DNA from: Pomphorhynchus laevis
Taxonomy: Eukaryota; Acanthocephala; Palaeacanthocephala; Echinorhynchida; Pomphorhynchidae
NCBI GenBank assembly: GCA_012934845.2
Contig: WNNJ02003009.1
Span: forward strand, 1 to 64,000
Reading direction: 5' to 3'
DNA: 64,000 nucleotides
Under the pieces are notes generated by a model. That model was not told where the DNA came from, searched no databases, and was given only the letters and a program-made list of their open reading frames with translations. This document shows, piece by piece, positions 33,709 to 45,569 of this stretch (within the stretch, counting starts at the first letter, position 1; the number at the start of each line of letters is the position of its first letter). A program made the position numbers and the translations under genes.

Positions 33709-34840
33709 CTATAATTCCACTTTCTGAATATCTGTGAACGATAACTTATAATGCAGAAAACAAGTTAATTGCAAAAAAATATAAATTGTACTAGTTATTT
33801 AAAGAATGAATTTCAAATTTAAAAAATATACTTGCCGTTTTAAAAATTTTCCAATTTAGCTAACTTTTGTAATACATTACTTTAAATGTTAACTTTTGCC
33901 TTAGTGGTTTGTATTCTAATTATTTTTTTACTATATTATCATTGATCTCTCATCAATATGTAATGAGGCTTTTGATTAAACAAATATGCTCGAAATATAT
34001 CAATACAAACTGAATATATTGCAATAAGAAATTCCAGTAGTTAATAAATAGAACAAACTTGGTATTCCAAATTTTAATTGTATATTTGATTTAAATACAA
34101 ACAGAGCTGAATGTAAAACATGTAAAAAATAAAAAAATGTCAAAAATAAATTTACATTAATTTACAATTATAAATTAATTTACATAAGTAAACTAAACTA
34201 GTTTACAATAAATTTACTTACAATAAAGTCACGAGTGAACATACGATTTATAACACACATAGACTAAAAAAAGATACTAGAATATTCCAAAACGTCTATT
34301 GCTAAATTAAATTATTAATTTATTAAAATATAAAATTATAAAAATATTAATTTTGCCAAAAAGAATCTAAAATCAAATATTTTTAGTAGAATAAAACATA
34401 CAGATTTTATATATGCACAATTTTAAAAATTCAATTGAATTAAAAAATAAAATTTAATCAACTTATTTGTTGAGTAGAATTAAACTAAATTTAATATTTT
34501 CACTTCTAACTTTAAAATTCAATTGAATTAAAAAATAAAATTTAATCAACTTATTCGATGAAAACCATGGAATATAAAAATTCTGGTGTGGTCGGAAATT
34601 TAATTTGCTAACACGGCTAATAAATAGAAAAAACATCGCTAATAATTTTATTAGTAATGGAATAATAATTTTATTACATCACTAATAATTTTATTATTTT
34701 TACGTCATATGAATATGACGTAAAAATAAAATATTTATAAGAAATACTGATAAGGATATAAACATTATATGGATGTGTGCAATATGAATGTACCGTAACA
34801 AAAGTAATTAATCGTATTACGATAACTAAGCCTCGAAATT
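33709..34840. other. AT-rich intergenic DNA
   Basis: No gene supported. Contains a short local repeat (TTCAATTGAATTAAAAAAT at about 34430 and 34518) and upstream sequence of the BAP18-like gene. The 66-codon minus frame at 34674-34874 is low complexity. Confidence 0.5.
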
Positions 34841-35133
34841 GAATATTTGTCTTGAAGTTAAGATGTGGATCCAAATTTCATTATATTTTTTGTATATTAC
34901 ATCCTTTTTAAGTAGCCCTTATACAAATTTAGATATAGCTGATATTAAAAAGAATAAGAAAAATTAATACAAGACAAATATTCAAAATTCGAAACCTCGA
35001 ATTTTGAATATTTGTCTTGAAGTTAAGATGTGGATCCAAATTTCATTATATTTTTTGTATATTACATCCTTTTTAAGTAGCCCTTATACAAATTTAGATA
35101 TAGCTGATATTAAAAAGAATAAGAAAAATTAAT
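34841..35133 (+). repeat. 165-bp tandem duplication carrying a Naiad RT piece
   Basis: GAATATTTGTCTTGAAGTTA starts at 34841 and again at 35006. Both units end in TATACAAATTTAGATATAG (encoding YTNLDIADIK), the conserved palm segment of the Naiad-like reverse transcriptase (compare 8590). The duplication therefore happened after the element piece inserted. Confidence 0.75.
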
Positions 35134-36064
35134 TAAGCCTATATTCTATAATATATGATAACTTCAACTCCCATCTGACAAAAAATCGAAAATAAAATCA
35201 AAAATCAAACTAATAGAAACATAAACCATCAAGTAAATATAAATATACGGATAAAATTGAATTAATAGAATCCTTAAATATTTTAATAAATCAAAATTAT
35301 TAAAAGGTAGAGACATCTATATTTAGACAAATAAAAGTGTTCCAATGAGTGGTATCTAGCCCAATTATAGCTGACTTATTTTTAAGCGTTATAGAATATG
35401 AATTTGTTCAGAACTGTTTAAAAAATAAATCTAAATTATATAAATATATGAAATAATATAATAGATACATATTTTAAACTAGGATACTATAAAAATAACA
35501 TCAAGCAGAAAATAGTAAAATATATAAATCAACACAATAATATTAAAAATAAATTTAAAATCATTAGCGGAAAATTTTTATGGATGAATAATTAATAATA
35601 TACTTTGTATATTAGGATTATATACTTAAAATAGTATACTATAAAATGCGTCATTTGCATGTATTTGGCCACGCCGGTATATTCTTACATATAGTAGCCC
35701 AATTATAGCTGACCTGTTTTTAAGTTTTATAGAATATGAATTTGTTCATAACTGTGTAAAAACTAAATCTAAATATATGAAATATATGTTTCGATAAATT
35801 AGTGATATATGTGTATTTAATTCTATCAATTTTTATTCAATTAGTGAACAAATTTATCCATGAAGCCTTATTCTTAATAAAACCAATATTAATGATAAAG
35901 AAGGTATATATCTCGATATGAACATTAAATTAACATTAAGTAAAACTACTATTAATCTATATCGTAAAGATGATATATTTACAAAAGACATTTTTACATG
36001 AGCATTTGATCATGAAATCTTAAGAATTGCAACAATATGTAATGATATTGGCTTTCTTCAAAAT
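35134..36064 (+). mobile_element. Naiad-like element fragments (reverse transcriptase half)
   Basis: 35134-35456 corresponds to about 8640-8945. A deletion then jumps to a match of 9258-9400 (35457-35600), followed by a piece of the terminal unit (CGTCATTTGCATGTATTTGG, 35649-35668). A second overlapping fragment, 35690-36064, again covers the RT region from SPIIADLFLSF to the post-RT part. The two pieces overlap in sequence, so they are two insertions or a tandem arrangement. Both are decayed. Confidence 0.75.
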
Positions 36065-36636
36065 CATTTAAACAATTTAAATGTTTTAAGCATATTTCAA
36101 TATTTTTTCTTTTTCCTGATGACATATTTTTATATTGGAACATTAATATTAACATGAGTTTAAGCCATTGCTTCTCCCTGATTAGCCCAAAACAATAATT
36201 AAAAAATATAACTAAGCATGCCAATAAATAATCAATACAGCTGGTTTCTTGGAACACAGAAACAGTATTGGGTGTCATGATTTGAGAAAAAGAAACAAAA
36301 ATTTCCAAGAGATAAAAAGTTTAAGCGCCGTCTGTAAACAACATATATTTTAATGTATCATACCAAACAGATCCCAGTATACAATTATAATATATTAACT
36401 AAAGTAGGCTACTTGCCTAGCAGTGTTTTCGAAAGCACTCACACTTGATAACAGAATATTTTCAATACGTGAAATAATACTTATCAAATAGATTCAGTAA
36501 AAATATCAATTTTGAGGGTAAAATTTTAATATTCGGCAGTTCAATTCAAGGAGTTAAAAGCTTAAAGAAAGATAAAATTAAATTTTAGCAACTTAAAGAT
36601 TCATTTTGGCTTTTTACGAGTGTTCCAGTTTAGCCA
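36065..36636. other. Spacer with a copied piece of the neighbouring dehydrogenase gene
   Basis: 36403-36452 repeats, with changes, the coding sequence at about 36911-36960 of the HSD17B10-like gene: GTAGGCTA and CAGCAGTGCTTTCGAAAGCA versus TAGGCTACTTGCC and TAGCAGTGTTTTCGAAAGCA. The rest is AT-rich and unassigned. Confidence 0.55.
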
Positions 36637-37404
36637 TTATACTCGTCCTCCACCGTCAACACGCCAGCAAGCACCATTTACGACTTTGCATTCGATAATA
36701 AATTTGATGGCCTGTCCTATTTCTTTAGCAGAGCAGCATAGCTCTGGAAATAAAGTAGGGACTTTATAATCTTTATATATGGAGATAAATTGTTTGAGTG
36801 CTGGAGTTTCTGTAGCACCAGGGCATATCGTTGTGACTCGAATTCCAATAGATGCCAAATCCTTTGCCATAGATAATGTCATACCATTTATGGCAGCTTT
36901 ACTAGAACTGTAGGCTAGGTGTCCAGCAGTGCTTTCGAAAGCACTCGTACTTGAAATATTAATTATTAGTCCCCGTTGCTGATCCTCATCCGGCTCGTTT
37001 TTAGACATCGCCTGAGCAGCCAATCTAGACATGTTAAATGTACCTACTGTATTGATTTCAATAATCCTACGAAAACTTTCAAGGTCATGCACTTTATCGT
37101 TACTCAAGTCGTATGTAAATTGCAAAGTGCCAGTACCTGCGTTATTCACTAGAATATCAAGTTTCCCAAAATAATTAATGCATTCATTGATGGCTTGACG
37201 ACCGTCATTTTCATCTGAAACATTTCCGACAGCGAAGTGAATATGCAGTTCACTGTATTTCTTTGATAACTCTGTGATCGCCTAGTTTAGGGCTTTGCGA
37301 TTTAAATCAAACATCATTACACTATAGCCGCATGACAGAAGCAAATCTGAAATACTTAATCCAATACCAGAGGCTGCTCCTGTAATCAAAACGACTGAAT
37401 TCAT
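36637..37404 (-). pseudogene. HSD17B10: 3-hydroxyacyl-CoA dehydrogenase type-2 like (HSD17B10), one stop
   Basis: A short-chain dehydrogenase/reductase. The frame from ATG 37404 to the stop at 36637 is 255 codons, the usual length of the family. Cofactor-binding VLITGAASGIGLSI opens it; NNAG, NISSTSAFES, the catalytic YSSSK (Tyr-x3-Lys) and the PGATETP loop follow. FRRIIEINTVGTFNMSRLAA, KNEPDEDQQRG and NGMTLSMAKDLASIGIRVTT match the type-2 enzyme (HSD10) closely. In animals HSD10 oxidises short branched acyl-CoA in mitochondria and is part of mitochondrial RNase P. One in-frame TAG interrupts the codons after NRKALN (about 37284). No introns are seen. It is either a recent pseudogene or retrocopy, or a working gene with an allele or assembly error. 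A fragment of it is copied at 36.4 kb. Confidence 0.8.
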
Positions 37405-37924
37405 TTAGCCCGATTCTAAGTTAAGTCAATACTACAAGTGAAATAATTTTTGAATATATGCATTTTTCAATTAGTAAGCACATAACACATATTTTTGAAA
37501 TTGCTATCTGCAATGCGGTTTATTTCGCCTATGCTTTTTGCATGGTTTTTAAAAAAGGTATGAATAATTTATAAATAATATATCATTCGATCTATTTTAG
37601 TATATTCATGTAATATTCTCGTGTTATGTTCCTACAACACTTTAAGTGATCATTTGATCTGGAGAGATACTAAAACTAAAGTGTCTTCGGAAATGTGCCT
37701 TCATTAAAATTTTATATTAAATTTAATATCTGAAAATGTGAGATAATAATTTATTATACTTACTCTGACCTGTAATGCTGAGTTGTAACGAATGGAATAC
37801 GATTTATTTCGCATTTACTTTTTTGCATGCGTTTTATTATTAATTTGGGCAACATAGTGAGCATAAAAAGTAATAAAAATCACACATAATTCAAAATAAA
37901 GCGTCGTTTGAATATCATAACGGA
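37405..37924. other. AT-rich spacer
   Basis: No gene or recognised repeat. Upstream flank of the HSD17B10-like gene. Confidence 0.5.
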
Positions 37925-38945
37925 AGTTAAGGAGAAAGTCTGTTTGCTAAAACGGTTTCATGGATCTAAAATTCTCTTATCATTGTGTAGTTATAGTTCG
38001 GATAAGTACGCAAACGAGGGTAATTAATCATACTTGTGACAAAAATCAAATTAATGTCTTCAGAACAAACTATGTTGTTATTGCATACATACTGGCAAGG
38101 GGATGCTGGCCCGATCCAGCTGTTATCGGAGTTGACGTGGCATTAAATCATTTTCGCGTGACTCTCTATTCTCTACTTGTTAAATTCTCACTACTGAGCT
38201 TTAAGACTCGTCAAAGAGGCTCTTTTTGGTTTGATACTAAGCTGGCTACAACGATGAAAGCTCATGACTCCACTTTCAAATGTTTTAAGGCTAGGGTTTG
38301 TGAATACGGTGTTTATAAGCGGGCTGGAAATTTATTTAATTCATTACAAATACAAGCGCTGTGTTTGAAAATGGTCTAGCTAACAGTTGTAAACACGATC
38401 CCAAACCTCACTTTCAATATTTTGATAGCCTTATGATAAGGACCTTGCTGAATTGCTCTCAGCGCATTTGGATGGAGAGCCTACAAATCGACCTTGAAAG
38501 AATTGCTCTATCATATGGATGGAGAGCCTACAAACGAGTACTCTGAACCCCTATACCATAGTTATATGATAAGATGTGTTTGTAATGCATATTTTGGTTT
38601 TGGTATAACTAATTTGATAATTCATTCCAAAGTTTTAGCTGAGCTACATCGCCTGAAAGAAATAAGCTTGAAAGGTACTGATTTGTTGCCTTCAATGTAT
38701 CTTCGTAGATTATCAAGTTCAATATGTACTCCTCTTTGTGCCATATTTCGGCAATCTATTATTGATACAACTCTTCCAAAAGAGTAGAAACAATCAGTCA
38801 TTCACCGTATCTTTAAAAAAGGAGATATGTCTCTTTAACACAGGCAATGATGATATACAGAACTCACCTACTAGTTGTGACAGTGTGGTTCTGCGTAAAG
38901 AGTGCGTAAACGAGCACATTAAGGAAGCTCATCTCATATCATCTT
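37925..38945 (+). mobile_element. LINE fragment: endonuclease-RT linker and first RT box
   Basis: Plus-strand pieces read PAVIGVDVALNHFRVTLYSL and RQRGSFWFDTKLATTMKAHD (linker typical of CR1/Jockey ORF2). Then HSKVLAELHRLKEISLKGTD and LLPSMYLRRLSSSICTPLCA follow, and after a stop SVIHRIFKKGD (first RT motif). Sequence similarity to the CR1-like element that follows is only at the motif level, so this is an older, different insertion lying directly upstream of it. Confidence 0.6.
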
Positions 38946-38989
38946 AATCATTGAATTTCTCTAGAGCGAGTTCTCCGGCGCAGCAAATG

Positions 38990-41900
38990 TCTACTTTCTC
39001 ACAACTGCGTAAACATCATGATCCTTTGCGTTCTATTATTTTCGCCAATGTGTCGGAATCAAGTTCTGTCAATATCCAAATGAAGATTTGTCTAAGGTAC
39101 GTAGTATTATCATGATAGTTTTGGCACAATCCCCAAAAGAGATAGTATCTAGTATTAAAATAGTTGCTTTATTCCGCATAGGGAGGAAAATTAACGATCG
39201 TCCTAGACTGCTAAAAGCCATTCTGACAGATCCAAAAGCCGTTAAGACCATCTTTAGGAACTCTTATCGTCTCCAAGGTTCGTCTGCAAGATTGTTAAAA
39301 GATCGCGACGTGAATGAACGTACGCATTTACGTGAAGCTAAACAATGTTTGAAGTCTTGTATTGAAGCTGGTGAGTCAAACTTGACAATTCGAAATTTTC
39401 AGGTTGTGCGCAGGAAGACTCAAATGCATTGGATGCCTCTACAGGTAGATCATTCAATCCTTCCTCCGCCGTTCAGAAACGATTGTTAATTTCAAATATT
39501 TCATATGTGGATAATAAATGTTTAAGAAATATTGTACATTACTCCTCCCCATTGTGGTCGGCTCTTGAGCGACGTAGCGAGGATTATCAGTCATACATTC
39601 CCGATATCGTTGGCTCAGCAGATTCTACCTTTAGCTTAGAATGCTTGTTATTATATACGAACGCCCGTAGTCTTCTTTCAAAAATTGACGAATTAAAACT
39701 CCGATTGAGAATTGGCATCCGCTATTAGTTGCTATTACTGAAGCGTGGCTTCATGATAGAATTACTGATGCTGAGATCTGGATTGAAAATTATACATCTT
39801 ATCGAGTTGACAGATCTATCTGCAAGGGTGGTGGAGTGATTCTCTACGTGCATAATAGTTTAGTGTTTAAATTGCTATATGTACGAGCGTCCGATGGAAT
39901 CGAGTTATTATGGGGTAGTGTGTCTCTTCCTACCATTGGTTCAGTGACTTTAGGCTTAATCTATCGCAATCCCACTTCAGATGTTTGTTGCTTGATCGAT
40001 TACATTCTAGAGTTTGGTTCCAAACCAAATCTTTTTATAGTTGGTGATTTCAACTTAGCGACAGTAGATTGGAACACCTACACATCTTCTGTGTGTAGTC
40101 CGTTCACATCATAATTTCTTGATATGATTAACTCGCAAAACCTTACCCAACATGTTTCAAAATTTACCCGATTTTTCCAAGAAAATCAATCGCTACTTGA
40201 TATTTGTCTAACATCGAATAAATACATTATACACAAAGTTACGCACTCCGATCCTTTGGGTAGGTCAGATCACTGTGTTCTCAATTTCTACTAAGATTTT
40301 ACACGTCCTTCAGCTTGTAGATTACAACAGAATTCTTTAAAATATTTTAAAACTAACTTCGAACTTGTGCGTCAGAATCTATTTAGTATTTCATGGCTCA
40401 GTCCGTCTTATGTTGGGGTTGATAAGTCATGCTATCAGTTAGAAGCCACCCTTAAGGAATTACTCATACGATTTTCGCCCCGTAAAACCGTTGCAAATCG
40501 TATACCCCATTAACCTTGGTTTGACAAAGAGTTAAAGAATGCTTTAAAATTAAAAAAAAATAAAATTCCAGTTGTTTCTAATAGTATTGATTATTGTAGG
40601 TTTAGAGAGGTCCGAAATCGGTTCACATTTCTCAAACGCTTCAAACAATGTCAATTTGAAGAGAAAATCGCTCAAATGTCAATTCATAATCCTAAATCCG
40701 TATTCAATTATGCTAATTTCAACAACAAAAATAAACACATTGGTTCACTTGTTGATACTGATGGTTGCACATTGATTAAATATGATGACATAGCGAATGC
40801 TTTCGCTCAACATTTTTGCATAGGAGTTCGTAAATCCTCCTCCGTCACCTATGCCTCGTACTGTCCATCGAATATAAACATTCGTCAGATGTTTTCTTTT
40901 AATGATGTAGTGCTAGAGTTCAAGCGACTTAAATCGTCAGGTTCTATTTGTCCTGATCATTTACCACAGGTATTTCTCAAGAATATCGCTTATGTTATCG
41001 GCATACCTCTATATTGGATTTGGGTCGCCTCCTTGTACTTTGGTTGTGTCCCGAGGAATTGGAAACTTTCGTTGATAAGGCCCGTTTTAACGAAAGGTGA
41101 TCCATCTTCAGTTGAAAATTATCGCCCGATAAGTCTAACGTGTGTATTCTGTCGAATATTGGAAAGGATAATATACCGCATTCTAAGCGATTATCTAGAA
41201 TCCAACAAATTATTGTGTAACAATCAACATGGATTTCGAAGGGATCGCTCAGCAATCACTAATCTCTTGATTGCCCAGAAAAGCTGGGGCTCGTTAGTTG
41301 ATAAAGGCTTTGATGTTGATATAGTATTTTTTGATTTTCAAAAGCGTTTGATATGGTTCCACATGACATCTTGATTCAGAAAATGCGTGCTCTAAACATT
41401 GATCCACTTATTATTCGCTGGATAAAAGAATTTTTATCTAACAGATTCTATCAGGTTGTTGTAAATGGTCCTCTTTCTGATCCTTATCCGGTCAATGCTG
41501 GAGTTCCGCAGGGTTCGGTCCTCGGCCCATTGTTATTGTATTTTCATTAATGACTTCCTTCCATTTTGAACTCACACTCTCTCTTATATACAGACGACCT
41601 AAAAATTTGGCAGGCTATCCGGTCAGATTCGGACACGGTGCTAGTTCAATCGGATATCGACAGCATTTCCAACTGGGCTTATATGAATGGTCCGTCACTG
41701 AATATATCAAAGTGTGCTTGTATGTTTACAATCACGCAGTCATAGTGTGTATCCAACTTATCATCTTGAGGACAAGAACATTAAAATAGTAACTCGTCTT
41801 AGCGAACTTGGAATAGTAGTTGCGAATGATTTTTCGACTAGTTGGAATACTGAGTTGGCTTGCTCAAAAACAAATCGAATGGTTGCGATGATTCGTAGAA

Positions 41901-42460
41901 CTTTTAGTGTGTTGATTCCAGTTTCATTTAGAGCACTCACCAACGCATTTGTGATCAGTCATCTTACCTATGCATCACAATGTTCGTTCTCAAGAACAGT
42001 ATACGAGAAAAGTAGAATTGAAAATTTGCTGCGCCGGGCAACAAAGCTCGTAAATTCAGTTAAAGCCTTACCTTATAATGAAAGGCTAAAAAAACTTGGT
42101 ATGGTTTCTATAAGCGACCTTCGGTTTCGGCGAGATATGTGTTCAACATGGGAAGCTTTACATAAGGAAAATCACGTCTTAAGATAATTGATAACTGTTC
42201 GGAAAAGTCGAACTTTGCGTGGACACAATTTTACTTTAGTCCATCGCCGAGTTATACGCTCTAAAACTGTACAATTTGGACACCGAATCGTAGGTAAGTG
42301 GAACCGATTAAGTGAAGAAATTGTCAACTCAAGATCGGTTTCAGCATTCAAACATGAACTTTTTTGACTTTTGTTTGTGATTCTTTCTTTTTTCTTTCTT
42401 TTTATTTTCAAAGTTTTTTTATTTTCAAATGTGCAACTACGAGCAAAGCTCATAGTTGCA
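38990..42460 (+). mobile_element. CR1-like LINE, copy B, with ORF1
   Basis: Sister of the element at 24.8-27.2 kb, in the opposite orientation and longer. ORF1 tail: 39088-39490, with IVALFRIGRKINDRPRLLKA and LTIRNFQVVRRK. The endonuclease runs from LLLYTNARSLLSKIDELKL (about 39650) through FIVGDFNLATVDWNTYTSS (40037) to SDHCVLNFY (40270). RT runs from MSIHNPKSVFNYANF (40676) through NYRPISLTCVFCRILERII and GVPQGSVLGPLLL to the C-terminal tail ending at about 42365. It has more stops and frame shifts than copy A. The 3' UTR ends with two hairpins (42431-42491). Confidence 0.8.
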
Positions 42461-42491
42461 CATTTTGCATAGTATACCTATGCAAAATGTG
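42431..42491 (+). repeat. Paired hairpins at the 3' end of the CR1-like LINE
   Basis: Hairpin 1: GTGCAACTACGAGC / GCTCATAGTTGCAC around AAA (42431-42461), one mismatch in 14. Hairpin 2: CACATTTTGCATAG / CTATGCAAAATGTG around TATAC (42459-42491), perfect. They overlap by three bases. The GAGCAAAGCTC core also occurs at the end of copy A (24.76 kb), and a looser match (AAGCTTTGCTC, other orientation) lies near 52.57 kb. Confidence 0.85.
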
Positions 42492-42649
42492 AGAACCTGA
42501 AAAAGGCGAAATTTTACCAAATATTTATCGTACATTTTGAGAATACTTTGTATATATAAGCGTACATCGTTAATGTACGTTAAATAATAATATCAATAAT
42601 AAATCAGATCAGCTGAATGAGTCTACTTATCGGCTTCCGTTCTTATATG

Positions 42650-43165
42650 TCTCTTCTTTCATCGATACTCTTCACTAAAATTGATTAGTCTCAGCCTTTT
42701 CGTCAATTCTCCAATATACATCATTCTACCCCTATAAAGCATAATCAACTTCGCCGTTCGAGTGCTCTTTCGTCTCCATCGCTTCGAACACACATCTACA
42801 TATCTTGCCCAAATCTCCTGGCCCATCATTCACATCCGCATTCTTCTCGTAACTTTTTGTCTCATCGCTGTCGGCTCCCCATCATTCATCAACCTTCCTT
42901 TCTTAGCTGACACTCGCCCCATCTCGCTATCGCTGTGTTCCCGTCATACCCTCTTACTCCACGTTCCCAATTACTCCAACAACTATGGTCTCCGATCCTT
43001 CCTCGTCGCCGCCCACTCGCCTGGAATCAGCTTCATCTCGACGTTTACCGCTCTCCCTCTTTTATCACATTCAAGCACCTCCTCCGTTCACACCTCATCG
43101 ACACATGATTTAGATTTTTTACTTCGTGGAATGTAAGCGTGCTCCGGCTCGCATTTGCCTCGTAA
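42650..43165 (+). mobile_element. L2-like LINE 3' tail, copy 1
   Basis: Decayed coding end (CGCTGTCGGCTCCCC, ACGTTCCCAATTACTCCAAC, CGCCTGGAATCAGCTTC) encoding, in shifting frames, the C-terminus PNYSNNYGLRSFL...SLAWNQLPLD seen at 54.1 and 57.1 kb. It ends in GCGTGCTCCGGCTCGCATTT, a damaged version of the family's terminal hairpin. Frames are broken. Confidence 0.65.
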
Positions 43166-43189
43166 AAATAATTTTTTAATATAACATTT

Positions 43190-43690
43190 GAAAATGTTTT
43201 TATTTCAAAAAATAATTTTTATCATAATTTTTTTGTTAACTTTTACTTAATATACTTTTTATATGTTATGAACAATTGTCTATTGATGAGGTATTTAACG
43301 TTTCAGGTCGTAATATGCACTACACATTTTTATTTTTATTTCTAAAAGAAATAAAAATTAAATATCTCGTAACACTATATATAATTATCTATTATTTATA
43401 TTCGATATACTTTTTATGTTACGACCTGAAACTTTTACTCTTTATATGTTATGAACAATTGTCTATTAATGAGGTATTTAACGTTTCAGGTCATAATATG
43501 CACTACACATTTTTATTTTTAATTTTTAATTTTTATTTTCAAAGTTAATAATTAAATATCTCGAAATATGATTATCCTCGGTTAAATGCCGAATTAGCAC
43601 GTATGTATATTAATAATACCTTCCGTTATGCAAAATATGATAACCGGAAAAGCCGGTATTTAACTAAACATTACCCGAAAATCTGAAGTG
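43190..43690. repeat. Composite AT-rich dispersed repeat, copy 1
   Basis: Landmarks TATGTTATGAACAATTGTCT, GAGGTATTTAACGTTTCAGG and TAATATGCACTACACATTTT occur twice here (about 43262 and 43447). Then TCTCGAAATATGATTATC and a run with small inverted pairs (CCGGAAAAGCCGG) follow. The same order recurs at 45570-45900, and the first half at 46765-46960. Non-coding; family unknown; it is linked with L2-like tails at all three places. Confidence 0.75.
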
Positions 43691-43729
43691 TGCTCGATAT
43701 TTCACACATCACATAAATAATGATTTATT

Positions 43730-44330
43730 TATTTATTCAATTACATGACTGTAGCCGTAGGGCTGTCTTGTCTGATCACATGAAAAAAAAATGGAAAAGA
43801 AAAAAATTCAACATTCCTCCCAAGGATAACGATCCGGTATAGACTGTGAGTTTGTCTCGCACAGCCATTGCTCCATCCTCCGCATGAACTGCTGTCTACT
43901 CTGAATAGCGACCATATCCTCCGGAAGTAAGTTCCACATCCTCACCGCCCTGTGCGATAGGAGACTGATTCTAGACAGCCTCCCGATGGTGCAGCGTTTT
44001 CACAGTCAAAGAGTGGCCCCGATTCGTATCACGTTTGTTCCGCTGGATACAATTTGCCGGCCACCCATCACGTTCGAGTAACATATCTCTGAAGCATAAG
44101 ATGTCGATACACACTATCGCAGACCGAACCTACGGTATGCCTATCTCTCGCAAGCGATCCCTATAAGAATAACTACTCGGAAGACGACAACACCTCGTCA
44201 ACCTGCGAAGAACATTTTCTAAATCATTCAGCTCGCCTCGCGTACACGGAAATGTTGCTGGTGTACAGTATAAAAGAATTGGCCTAATTATTGAGTTGTA
44301 CATTACTTTAAGACAAAACACAGAATAAAT
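43730..44330 (-). mobile_element. 5'-truncated LINE fragment (RT C-terminus)
   Basis: The minus strand reads VMYNSIIRPILLYCTPATFP, LENVLRRLTRCCRLPSS and YRDRLREIGIP, the thumb and tail of a CR1/Jockey-type reverse transcriptase, followed by a decayed tail region. No other domain is present. Confidence 0.65.
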
Positions 44331-44445
44331 AAATAAAATAAATTATTCAGTCTGGCAATGTGTATCTTGCTTGATTCTTTTGTTTATCTAAAAGAATCAA
44401 ACAACATGTCTATAATCTACAAAAAGGATCTGTTTCCAGTGCCAT

Positions 44446-44571
44446 TGCTCAACATTATACATCACTTAATCATACATTTGATTTCATATTACTTTGATTA
44501 ACATTATACCATTATGCGATTGCTCAACATTATTATACATCACTTAATCATACATTTGATTTCATATTACT
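44446..44571. repeat. Local tandem duplication, about 75-bp period
   Basis: ATACATCACTTAATCATACA is followed by TTTGATTTCATATTAC; the block occurs at about 44457-44494 and again at about 44533-44571. No coding content. Confidence 0.7.
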
Positions 44572-44659
44572 CTTCACTTTGTCAAGATTTCCCACTCCTG
44601 TAAAAGTGCACTTTGAAGACAACGACAATTTTGAAAATAGCCAAAGTTATAAAGCTCAT

Positions 44660-44905
44660 CAATTAGATCAGCTAACTGAGACTGTTTTATAATTTATATA
44701 AATTAAAAATAATGGTAAATGGTATATATAATAAATAATTACATGATTTTATATAATTTATATTTATATAATGTTAAAATTTGAGATAAAAATTAATTTT
44801 TATGAATTGACTAAGAAACTTATGGAACTGCTATATTATCAGCTTTCGGCCCCCATTCCTCGATCCAACAAAGCGGGGACGATACCTGCTAATGACGTAT
44901 TTTCT
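44660..44905 (-). repeat. Solo Naiad-like 3' end unit
   Basis: The reverse complement carries the landmarks in the expected order: TCATTAGCAGGTATCGTCCC, a GGGGCCGAAAGCTGA-like box, and CAGTTAGCTGATCTAATTG. No coding part is attached. Confidence 0.6.
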
Positions 44906-45074
44906 TTGATAATATTCGATTATATAGTATATCTTATTCAAATACTAAGAATATTGTTCATCCATAAATTTTTTTCACATTTTATACTCTATATAAATCA
45001 AAAATAAATATAAATAAAATAATAAAAAATATAAAAAAATTTATATATAAGAATGCAAAGAATCAGATTACATA

Positions 45075-45185
45075 ATCTTCGTACCCACCTCATCGACACA
45101 TGATTAAGATTTTTGTTTTTTTATTGTTGTGGTCATGTAAACGTGCGCCGGCACGCATTTGCCATGTAAAAATAAATCGTTTTTT
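45075..45185 (+). mobile_element. L2-like LINE 3' tail, copy 2
   Basis: Only the extreme end: CTCATCGACACATGATTAAG, then GTTGTGGTCATGTAA, the hairpin CGTGCGCCGGCACG (45142-45155), and CATTTGCCATGTAAAAATAA with an AATAAA signal. Confidence 0.75.
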
Positions 45186-45569
45186 TATAAATAAAAATAA
45201 AGATAAATACTAATAAATAATTAAAATAATTGTTATTTTGATTACACCAAATACAGTCACAAGGGCGTCCATTAAAACATTTTATAGAAAAGACAAAAAA
45301 TAAAGGATGTATGGACCTTTATCTGAGCGAATATGCTTAGAGGCGAAATTCGCGCCTTAATAGTTTACATTGTTTGGGAAATATTTTGGAGGACAGTAAA
45401 GAGTTATTTTAAGTTAAAACATTTCATAAATATGATTTATTTTTGTCATTGCTATGGTGAAAACCTAAATTGAACAAGTAATCCCTAATTTAACATTATA
45501 TTTCTCTTCATCTGGGAGTACAATTGAGCTAAAATTTGGATTTTAGGTATATTTGACTTCGATGATTCG

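Noticed and set aside
43248-43460. Hammerhead reading of TTGATGAGGTATTTAACGTT
   Set aside because: The GATGAG box is followed by GTTTC rather than GAAAC, so the core is not in the right polarity.
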